Origin: Caldilineaceae bacterium bin5
GTDB taxonomy: Bacteria > Chloroflexota > Anaerolineae > Caldilineales > Caldilineaceae
NCBI GenBank assembly: GCA_002238445.1
Contig: MPML01000025.1
Coordinates: 1-59,893 of the forward strand
DNA length: 59,893 bases
Reading direction: 5' to 3'
Within the stretch, counting starts at the first letter, position 1. The number at the start of each line of letters is the position of its first letter. Below are positions 53,156 through 59,893 of this stretch, in pieces. A program made the position numbers and the translations under genes. Below the pieces are notes generated by a model. It did not search any database and was not told the origin of the DNA. It saw only the letters and a list, made by a program, of their open reading frames with translations.

Positions 53156-54016
53156 CTACCCAACCCGGTGATCAGCTCGCGCCTTTCTTCTCGCAGCGAT
53201 GAGATTGCGCCTGAGCCTCTCAGCCCAATGCTGAATACCGCTATCCTTAGTTTCCCTTGCACACCTCCGCACCGCAGCATGAAGTACTTTATTGTTCTTT
53301 AGGTTTTCGACGACCTCTAGTCGCGGGCGAACGGGGCCCCGAATTAACCACTCCGCTGCGTCCCATGCCGGATCAAGTTTGCTCTCTGCCAATATCGCTT
53401 TTCTTGCTTCTTCTTCGATGCGAGAGCCTATGTCTTTGGGAGTCCAACCGAATATGAGCGACAATAGCGCACGTAGAATCTCACGATAGACACGGCCAAT
53501 CATTCCTCCGTATGTGTTGTTTCCACCCTCGATACTCGCGTACCTGTTTGCTACAAAGATTTCAGCTTTGCCATGTTTCCGAAAATAATCAACAATGTTT
53601 GTGTTGCGCTGGATGTTTGTGACGACTCCTAGGTATTGTATGGCGCTGTCGAAACATCGCTCTAGTTCATTGAATGCCGTTGGGTTGTGTTGTTGAACAT
53701 CCGCCAATAGTCGATGTAGTTCATGCCCGCGAGAACGAACCTGCTTCTCTGACAGGCCGCCGTCTAGCAGAATCGCCTTTAGGCCCTTCTCGATTGCTTC
53801 GTGAGCGTTTCTTGTATTCGCCCGTGCCTTAGCATTTGAGTATGCTATGGAAGGAGCGCTAGTCAAGAAAAGTCTGTCTAAGAATTCATTCTTAGGTTGT
53901 TCATCTAGGTTTCCCACATAACCCAAAAGGTCATTTGTGTCGTCGAATGACGGTCTTTCCAGTTCATCGAGGGCATACCGTAGATCCGCCCATATGTCTT
54001 GCTTGTTTAGCGACAT
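53156..54016 (-). CDS. Unknown protein with HEPN-like features
   Basis: A 286-residue protein starting MSLNKQDIWADLRYALDELE. Residues about 60-115 (ARANTRNAHEAIEKGLKAIL, LDGGLSEKQVRSRGHELHRL LADV) resemble HEPN domains, which are small helical RNases or nucleotide-binding units. The classical RxxxxH motif is not certain. The rest is charged and helical. Lower GC than neighbours. It lies between the TOPRIM-like gene and the DUF499 gene on the same strand, 120 bases after the first. Confidence 0.5.
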   Translation of the reverse strand: MSLNKQDIWADLRYALDELERPSFDDTNDLLGYVGNLDEQPKNEFLDRLFLTSAPSIAYSNAKARANTRNAHEAIEKGLKAILLDGGLSEKQVRSRGHELHRLLADVQQHNPTAFNELERCFDSAIQYLGVVTNIQRNTNIVDYFRKHGKAEIFVANRYASIEGGNNTYGGMIGRVYREILRALLSLIFGWTPKDIGSRIEEEARKAILAESKLDPAWDAAEWLIRGPVRPRLEVVENLKNNKVLHAAVRRCARETKDSGIQHWAERLRRNLIAARRKARADHRVG

Positions 54017-54136
54017 TTTAATACCTGCCTTTCAGCACACACAGAACAGAGCCCATCGTCGTCAAGCATGATCAGACATTCAATTGAATAGTTGTCTCGC
54101 CAGTCGATCTCCCGAATATGGTTTCAGCATCGACTC

Positions 54137-54787
54137 TCAAATCAACGCCCGCAGCTTCCCCCGAAAGTACTGGAAACTGGGGGATGCGTTGTTCTCCACA
54201 TCCATCAGCGGGGAGATTTTCGTCGCCCATACCGACTTTTCCCTGCCCACCGCTTTCCCTTTCTTTCTCTTCAGCGCTCTTGAGCCGCCCGGGAACACAG
54301 CGTCCGCCAGAAGCTCCCATGTCCCGCATATCGAATCATTGGCGTAACCGTTCAAGACAGCGTCCCTGGCCTGCGGATACGCCGCTTTGATCGCGTGTAT
54401 GTCGCCGAGCAACCAGGCCTCGCCTTCTTCGATAGCAATACAGAAGCGTGTGTCCGGTCTTGGGTTGCACGCATGGAGGACTGCGAGGAGTTCCTGGCGA
54501 AATGTCTTCAGACAGTTGTCGTCCAGATCGCAGACCACGAATAACACTGCCGGGTAGTTGGCGGGATAATTGGCGAATGTCTGCCCGTACCCCCTGAGCA
54601 ACTTGGGAAGCTGGTCGAGAAAAATGCGTTGCTCGGCATTTGTCTTGGGCATGAGCTTTGGGGGAATGCGACCGATTCCTCTGTAACCGATCACTCTGAA
54701 TGTATCTTGCGCGCCGATAATCTTCGGGATCAGAACGTCGAGCGCCCTCTTTCCGGATCGGTCTTCAACGAGGATTTCAAAGTGCAT
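54137..54787 (-). CDS. TOPRIM-like partner of an AAA ATPase
   Basis: A 216-residue protein starting MHFEILVEDRSGKRALDVLI, with a glutamate in the first strand (ILVED), an aspartate pair in LFVVCDLDDNC (about 82-92) and CIAIEEGEAWLLGD (about 116-129). The layout matches TOPRIM-like DUF4276 proteins, which cut or bind nucleic acid. It starts five bases after the stop of the ATPase gene. ATPase plus TOPRIM pairs (OLD, PARIS-like) are known defence systems. Confidence 0.75.
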   Translation of the reverse strand: MHFEILVEDRSGKRALDVLIPKIIGAQDTFRVIGYRGIGRIPPKLMPKTNAEQRIFLDQLPKLLRGYGQTFANYPANYPAVLFVVCDLDDNCLKTFRQELLAVLHACNPRPDTRFCIAIEEGEAWLLGDIHAIKAAYPQARDAVLNGYANDSICGTWELLADAVFPGGSRALKRKKGKAVGREKSVWATKISPLMDVENNASPSFQYFRGKLRALI

Positions 54788-54791
54788 CAGC

Positions 54792-56072
54792 TCACCTCGC
54801 GTCAAGATAGTCGCTGTACCAGAGGCCGCCCAGCGGCAACCCCTCCTCGACCAGATTCTTGACGAGAGGATCGTCGCTGGCCCGGCGGATGGTCGAAAAA
54901 CCGTCCGCCCCCTTCTCCAGGATCCAGACCTCCTCCGGGTTGAGCGCGTCCACAAGATAGGGCTGATGCGTCGTGACGAAGACCTGCGAACCGCCTCCGG
55001 GCCCGCTGGCATGTTGCCGAAACTCGTCGACCAGCGTCTCCAGCAACTTGTGATACAAACCGTTCTCAGGCTCTTCAATGCACAGGAACGGCGGCGGCTT
55101 CGGATCTTCAAGCAGCAACAGATAGGCGAAGACCTTCAGCGTCCCGTCCGACATCTGCTGGGCATAGAAAGGATCTACAAAGCCTCTGTCGTTGAAACGG
55201 AGCAGCAGGCGCCCGTCGCTTGTCTTTTCCGTATCGATCCGGTCAATACCGGGTATCTTCTCGGCAATGCCTTGGAGAATCGTCTCAAAGCGCTTGGCAT
55301 GCTCGCGCTGCATGAACTGGACGACATTGCCGAGGTTATCGCCGTGGATGTTGAGATGCGGCTGGGGACCGGCCAGCGGCAGGCCGCGCGCCGCGTCCGG
55401 CGCGAAATAGCTGAGATACCATCCCTCGATGAAGCGGCGGAAAGCGGCAATGCGCGGGTGCTGTTTCAAGGCGCCCAGCGTGGCTATGCCCAGTCTGCGT
55501 CTGTCCTCCAATTCGATGATTTCGGACTCGCTCGAATCCTCCGCTATGTTCAACTCGACCAGTTTCTCAAAGTCGATCTTCTCCTTGCTTGGGTCGATTA
55601 CAATCCCTTCCTCTTCTCCGGTGAATACAAAACCTTTGCCGTCACTGAAAATTAGATATACAGCTGGGCGCTCGTAGAACACGCCTATCGGCCTCTGCCA
55701 GAGCCCTTCTCGCAATACATAAGGCTGTCCGAACTCGTCCACATCAATGGCGACCTCGTAAGTGATCGGCTGGGCTTCGCCATCTTCTTTGTAATACACT
55801 TCAAATTCGATAGGGCCGGTTTCACCTTGCGACCGTATCCTCTCGAAGCCGCCGCGCCCGCGTGCACCACAGGCCACCTCCACGCCGGAGTTCAGCGCAT
55901 CGAACAAAAAGCCGAACGCATCGAACAGGGCGCTCTTGCCAACGCCGTTTTTCCCGATAATCGCCGTCATGTCGGTGAGCGGCTGGCCTTCGGGTTGGTT
56001 CCACAGGCGGCCCAGGGGCACATCCCTGAGCACCTTGAAATTCCTTACTCTGAACCCCTGAATCTTGGCCAT
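54792..56072 (-). CDS. AAA15-type ABC ATPase
   Basis: A 426-residue ATPase of the OLD/RecF-like type: MAKIQGFRVRNFKVLRDVPL, Walker A IIGKNGVGKSAL (40-47), signature-like QQMSDGTLKVFAYLLLLED (about 305-323), Walker B PFLCIEEPENGLY (about 328-340) and the switch VFVTTHQPYLVDAL (about 364-377). It is expected to regulate the TOPRIM-like protein next to it. The start at 56072 follows GGGGA. It begins 78 bases after the methylase gene, in the same direction. Confidence 0.9.
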   Translation of the reverse strand: MAKIQGFRVRNFKVLRDVPLGRLWNQPEGQPLTDMTAIIGKNGVGKSALFDAFGFLFDALNSGVEVACGARGRGGFERIRSQGETGPIEFEVYYKEDGEAQPITYEVAIDVDEFGQPYVLREGLWQRPIGVFYERPAVYLIFSDGKGFVFTGEEEGIVIDPSKEKIDFEKLVELNIAEDSSESEIIELEDRRRLGIATLGALKQHPRIAAFRRFIEGWYLSYFAPDAARGLPLAGPQPHLNIHGDNLGNVVQFMQREHAKRFETILQGIAEKIPGIDRIDTEKTSDGRLLLRFNDRGFVDPFYAQQMSDGTLKVFAYLLLLEDPKPPPFLCIEEPENGLYHKLLETLVDEFRQHASGPGGGSQVFVTTHQPYLVDALNPEEVWILEKGADGFSTIRRASDDPLVKNLVEEGLPLGGLWYSDYLDAR

Positions 56073-56149
56073 CTTGCAATCCCCATTTGCTACACGGTAG
56101 GACAAGGCCCACATCCCGTCTGCTGTGAACGCCCAGTCGTAATGCCAGG

Positions 56150-59100
56150 TCAATCCAAAACAAACCGGCCCTGACGCGTCGGGGCCACATGATCTCGGGC
56201 CTTAACATGGTTACTGATCGCCTCCAGGATCGAGCGCTCTTCCGACCCGGCCTCGGCCAGCTCAATTAAAGCCTGCAGGATCTGCGCAAACAGCGCATTG
56301 CGCTGCAGCCCGCGTTCGTCAATGTAACTGTTCACCTTGCTCTGATCGCCGCCGCGCCAGAGCTGCATCAGCTTGTGCACCTGGTCAATCAGCGGGACAG
56401 GACGCCCGCCCGGGCCTTCAACTCCTAGATTGCGTCCCGTCCGCCGGTTCCAGGGCTTCAGCTTGACCTTGGCGCCGCCGCCACTCTCTTCTCCTTCCCC
56501 CTCGCCGCTGCCGTCCTGCTCAACCTCTTCGCCGGCGCCGCGCTTTCTGCCCCTCGCCAGCAGGTCATGCTGGTTCACCAGCGCCGCGTCGGAAAGGTTG
56601 CAGGAAAGCGCGTAAAGGATACAGCCGCCGACCGGCGCCTCGCCTATGCCGAAGTCATTGCGGTGCAGCAGGTAGTAGGTGGTGACGTCGTCCAGCCCCG
56701 TCACCGCCTCCTCACCGTCCCGAGACAGCACGCGACCGACCACGAAATCAACAACCATGCGCCGCACCTCGCGCAGGAATTCAGAGACGCTCATCAGCTG
56801 GTTAGGATTATTGGCCTTCTTGACCACCGGGTACTTGCTGAACGCCTCCAGCGCCGGCCCCGTCGCCGCCCACACGAAGTCCGGCCCGCGAATGCCGGCG
56901 TCCCAGAAGTCGTGCAGCTGCAGCGTTATGTTTTCCCGCATCTCCTGCAACACGCTGCTGTCCCACCCGGGACGGCCTGGAAGACGCTTCCTGCAGACTA
57001 TCCATACTGAAGATGACAGAGCGGCGGAAGCAATGGCTCGATTCCGGTTCCCCATCTCTGTTTGTATTGGCCACGACCCGTCAACGACAAAACCTGCTCG
57101 AATCAGGGCAGCAACCAGTGTTTCCCAGGCATCCGGCTGCTTGTTTGCGAAAACGATTACAAGCAGACCATCGCTCTTCAACACAGAATGACAAGAACGG
57201 AACGTGCGGGCCATGCCATCTTCGTAATTTTGCTTCGATCGTTCCCTGTCACCACCAAACCGGCTAGCGTCGTCTATCAGCTCGCCATCATCAGAGTTGT
57301 GATCCCACTTTGGTCCGAGACTTCTGGAAAAGGTATGCTCAATTTCGGGAGACAGCCCCTGAAGCGAACGCTTCAGCCAGACATAGAAAAAATCCATCAA
57401 GTCGGAATATGGAATCGCATCGTAGTATGGAGGGTCGGTCAGGATCAGGTCAGCGGTGTTGACTGAGCAGGAAACTGCTGACTCGCAGATGCTTCTCCCG
57501 ACGCTAGCCGTTTCGACGCTCTGTTGCAGGTGTTCACAAACCTTATAAACCCAGTCTATCGATTGGATAAAGCCTCCCGTAGTGTCGGACAAAGGCGCGT
57601 ACTCGGCGAAATCCCATACAATCGGCAATGCAAATCGGGCGAAAGTACTTCTGATTGTCTCGCGATCATTGGTCCATGTCGCCAGTGCACTTCCTCGATC
57701 TGCCATACGGCTGATTATGGGGGCGCACATGGCAACAATGGACTCTGCCCAATCGGCGGGATAGCTGTCGAGTTCCCTCGGCATGGCACGCAAGGCACTA
57801 ACGAACTCTCCTAGTGCCAGGAGTTGCCGATTTGTAAACAACTTGCGCCACGTGTCGAGTCCGTAGAGTGGGACACGTATTCCAGGGGCTTCTTTGCTCG
57901 GAAGCGATTCTTTCGGCAGACCAAATGGAATCTCATCATACAACGCCTCCAGCTCCTCCTCCGGCACTTCCGCCACCGACCGTTCATGTTCTGTGGGTAG
58001 CCGGTACTCCTTTCCCTCCCGGCCATCCACCACAACCGCGGTCATCACCGCGCCCAGCCGCCCCGCCTGTCCCTCCAAACGGATATCCTCCATCGTCATG
58101 ATCACGCCGCAACAGGGGCAGGTTGCGCCGGCCCGCGACATTGTGCCCCCGCCGGCGCGCCTGTCGTGTTCGCGGCGCTGCGCCGCGTTGCCGCCAACGC
58201 GCGGCACGTCCGCCTCCACCCCAAAGACGACACCGGTTCCGTCGGCCTTCGGCTCCATCGTCAGCAACACACGCTTGCGCTCCTTCTTGCACAGCCAGCG
58301 TGTTTTGAGCAGGGGCAACGTAGCGCGGCACTGCTTGCATTTCACCGTGCGCGCCCACAGGTAAGCAACCGTCGGCTTGGCGATCCAGCGCCGGTTGCGC
58401 GGGTCCTTGAGATAGTCTGCGTCGAAAGCAGCGTTGAGCGGATCGATTTGCGCTACACCCTCTGCGTCGACCTCCAGCAATTGCATGGGAGGCGGGCTAC
58501 TGTCTTCGCTGTCGGACGCCAGCGGCACGTATTCGGCGTAAGTCGGGTAGTAGGATGCCAGCTGCTTGCGCGCCCTGGCCAGCACCCAGCATCCCCAGGC
58601 CCGCACCTGCCACGCAAGATCGGCCTCGAAGATCGGATCCTCCTGGCTCAGGTAGTTCAGCTGCGTCTCACCCTCCCCATGTCCGAGCCGCTCCAGCATG
58701 GTTCGCAGTGACGCGCCCTTGAAGCCCCTGGCTTTGAAGAAGCTCTCCATGAACTCGCCGTCGCGCAGCGCAAACTCCGGCAGCGGCCGCGTCTGACCGG
58801 CCAGCTTCTGCGGATATTCAAGCGTGCATTTGAGGATGAACCAGGCGACCGGGTTGATGTCCATGGCCGTAACCTCACAACCCAAACGCATGGCCTCGAG
58901 TGGGATCGCGCCACCACCCGCAAACGGGTCCAGCACCTTGGGCGCACGCCCCCCGTAGGACCTGCGGATCTCGTCCCGGAACCACTGCAGGTCCGGACCG
59001 TTCTCCCGCCCCCAGTGAAGTATGCCTCCGACCGTCTCCTCCTTCACCTTCTCAACTTGGCGCCCGTTGACCCGCCGCCGCTCGGTCTTCTCCCTCACGC

Positions 59101-59326
59101 GTCCCGCCATCCGCTCCAGAATCTCCTTGCGCCTCTCCGCATCGCCCGGGTCCGGCAGCAGCGTCGCGATCAACGCCGCGCGCGAAGCGGCCAGCGGCCT
59201 ACGCGCCGGCCAGATGTGCAGCGTAGAAATGTGCCCATGCCGCACGTTCTTCTCATGCACGGAGTCGAGCGAGGTCTGCTTGAGGGGGAAGGCGACTTCG
59301 ATGAGGCGTTTGTCGTTGATGGTCAT
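56150..59326 (-). CDS. DUF1156 DNA methyltransferase
   Basis: A 1058-residue methylase. The N-terminal DUF1156 domain includes NVRHGHISTLHIWPARRPLA. The SAM site is KVLDPFAGGGAIPLEAMRLG (about 130-149) and the catalytic motif DPPYYDAIPY (631-640), typical of N6-adenine or N4-cytosine enzymes. Two cysteine clusters (about 330-346 and 403-406) should bind zinc. A disordered acidic stretch (about 925-960) precedes the end. With a DUF499 ATPase this is a recurrent pair in predicted restriction-like or BREX-like loci. It overlaps the upstream ORF by four bases. Confidence 0.9.
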   Translation of the reverse strand: MTINDKRLIEVAFPLKQTSLDSVHEKNVRHGHISTLHIWPARRPLAASRAALIATLLPDPGDAERRKEILERMAGRVREKTERRRVNGRQVEKVKEETVGGILHWGRENGPDLQWFRDEIRRSYGGRAPKVLDPFAGGGAIPLEAMRLGCEVTAMDINPVAWFILKCTLEYPQKLAGQTRPLPEFALRDGEFMESFFKARGFKGASLRTMLERLGHGEGETQLNYLSQEDPIFEADLAWQVRAWGCWVLARARKQLASYYPTYAEYVPLASDSEDSSPPPMQLLEVDAEGVAQIDPLNAAFDADYLKDPRNRRWIAKPTVAYLWARTVKCKQCRATLPLLKTRWLCKKERKRVLLTMEPKADGTGVVFGVEADVPRVGGNAAQRREHDRRAGGGTMSRAGATCPCCGVIMTMEDIRLEGQAGRLGAVMTAVVVDGREGKEYRLPTEHERSVAEVPEEELEALYDEIPFGLPKESLPSKEAPGIRVPLYGLDTWRKLFTNRQLLALGEFVSALRAMPRELDSYPADWAESIVAMCAPIISRMADRGSALATWTNDRETIRSTFARFALPIVWDFAEYAPLSDTTGGFIQSIDWVYKVCEHLQQSVETASVGRSICESAVSCSVNTADLILTDPPYYDAIPYSDLMDFFYVWLKRSLQGLSPEIEHTFSRSLGPKWDHNSDDGELIDDASRFGGDRERSKQNYEDGMARTFRSCHSVLKSDGLLVIVFANKQPDAWETLVAALIRAGFVVDGSWPIQTEMGNRNRAIASAALSSSVWIVCRKRLPGRPGWDSSVLQEMRENITLQLHDFWDAGIRGPDFVWAATGPALEAFSKYPVVKKANNPNQLMSVSEFLREVRRMVVDFVVGRVLSRDGEEAVTGLDDVTTYYLLHRNDFGIGEAPVGGCILYALSCNLSDAALVNQHDLLARGRKRGAGEEVEQDGSGEGEGEESGGGAKVKLKPWNRRTGRNLGVEGPGGRPVPLIDQVHKLMQLWRGGDQSKVNSYIDERGLQRNALFAQILQALIELAEAGSEERSILEAISNHVKARDHVAPTRQGRFVLD

Positions 59327-59745
59327 AGTGCCCTCGAGTTAGTAACTGCGCATGGCTCGATCTGAAAGTACCCCATTCCCGCGTTGGTACGTTCACTCAC
59401 TCTTACCGCTCTCCTATGCTGGCCTAGCATTTCTGTGATTTCAATGAGAGCTTCGAATCGGTCACTGTCGTAACGTTCAAATGTCTGAACGCTGAAAACA
59501 GTAGTCGCCTCCGGTTGACTCGTATTCAACCGTGTCTGTACCTGACTCAGTTGCCACTCTGGATTGTTTATCACTATCTGTTGCAGTGCGTGTATGTAAT
59601 TACTCAGATAGTTTCGAAGGACGGGCTCAACATCAACGTCTGTTTTCGAGGGCATACTGCATACTGCATCATATAGATCTTCGTAACGGGCAGCCAGTCC
59701 AGCTTCAGTCGTCGGCTTAGACAGAACCTGAATCTCGTCGTCCAA
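59323..59745 (-). CDS. Hypothetical protein coupled to the methylase
   Basis: A 140-residue frame from TTG 59745; the frame is open for 20 more codons upstream with no better start, so the true 5' end may have been lost to the IS element. DDEIQVLSKPTTEAGLAARY then DAVCSMPSKTDVDVEPVLRN, IHALQQIVINNPEWQLSQVQ. Its stop overlaps the methylase ATG (ATGA). No family recognised. Confidence 0.6.
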   Translation of the reverse strand: MDDEIQVLSKPTTEAGLAARYEDLYDAVCSMPSKTDVDVEPVLRNYLSNYIHALQQIVINNPEWQLSQVQTRLNTSQPEATTVFSVQTFERYDSDRFEALIEITEMLGQHRRAVRVSERTNAGMGYFQIEPCAVTNSRAL

Positions 59746-59795
59746 TGCCCGCTGCTTTGCGTCCTCTGACCTGCCCCCGACGTTTGTACCACTTG

Positions 59796-59893
59796 TTATG
59801 TTAGTCCTTCAAGCAAGGGGACAGGGTCGGCAGGCAAGAGGGCCTCAGGCGCCGGCGGCCGGTAGCCCAGAGAGCTGTGCGGTCTGATCCGGT
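59796..59893 (-). mobile_element. IS3-family transposase C terminus
   Basis: The minus strand enters the window in frame and reads RIRPHSSLGYRPPAPEALLP ADPVPLLEGLT and TAA. RPHSSLGYRPPAPEA is the hallmark of the integrase-type transposase end (OrfB) of IS3-family elements. Only the last 30 codons are in the window; the terminal inverted repeat should lie within the next bases. Confidence 0.85.

Overview
The window looks like a high-GC bacterial accessory region, most likely from a Chloroflexota member (Caldilinea/Anaerolinea-like). That placement is an inference from protein style: secreted or anchored proteins with long Pro-Thr linkers joined to SH3b, Excalibur and LRR domains, a LivJ/LivK-like lipoprotein, and many small HNH and toxin-antitoxin genes. 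No rRNA, tRNA or ribosomal protein gene was seen, so the placement is tentative.

Layout. 1-9.2 kb: a hybrid sensor kinase/response regulator, then a decayed stretch with intact and broken HNH nuclease genes, small membrane proteins, a truncated secreted nuclease, an IS5-like remnant and copies of a dispersed repeat (element A). 9.2-14.7 kb: a branched-chain-type substrate-binding lipoprotein, an SH3b protein and a leucine-rich-repeat protein flanked by broken relatives. 14.9-25.4 kb: a dense toxin-antitoxin and integrase zone (HigBA, two HicBA pairs, VapBC, a DUF4160/DUF2442-HTH pair, an NucS-like nuclease) in which one intact tyrosine recombinase is preceded by two broken copies of its own 3' end. 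25.5-43.5 kb: a complete type I-E CRISPR-Cas locus with a 140-repeat array, cas2, cas1, cas6e, cas5e, cas7e, cse2, cas8e and cas3. 43.7-47.4 kb: plasmid-like remnants (an HTH protein with internal tandem repeats, large palindromes, a dead ParA) and a DUF262 stump. 47.5-59.9 kb: a second defence block on the minus strand: Fic, DUF499 ATPase, an unknown protein with HEPN-like features, a TOPRIM-like protein with an AAA ATPase, a DUF1156 DNA methylase, a small upstream ORF, and an IS3-family transposase end at the window edge.

How the parts fit. The Cas genes form a minus-strand operon driven by a good sigma70-like promoter at about 40.63-40.66 kb. Just upstream of it lies a two-repeat degenerate mini-CRISPR in the opposite orientation, in the position and form expected of a crRNA-like regulatory or toxin-guarding RNA (CreR/CreA type). 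This is the best candidate for an undescribed element. A second dispersed repeat (element B, about 150 bp) occurs four times in the same orientation and separates the island into blocks (CRISPR-Cas, plasmid remnant plus Fic, DUF499, methylase group), which suggests modular gain by recombination.
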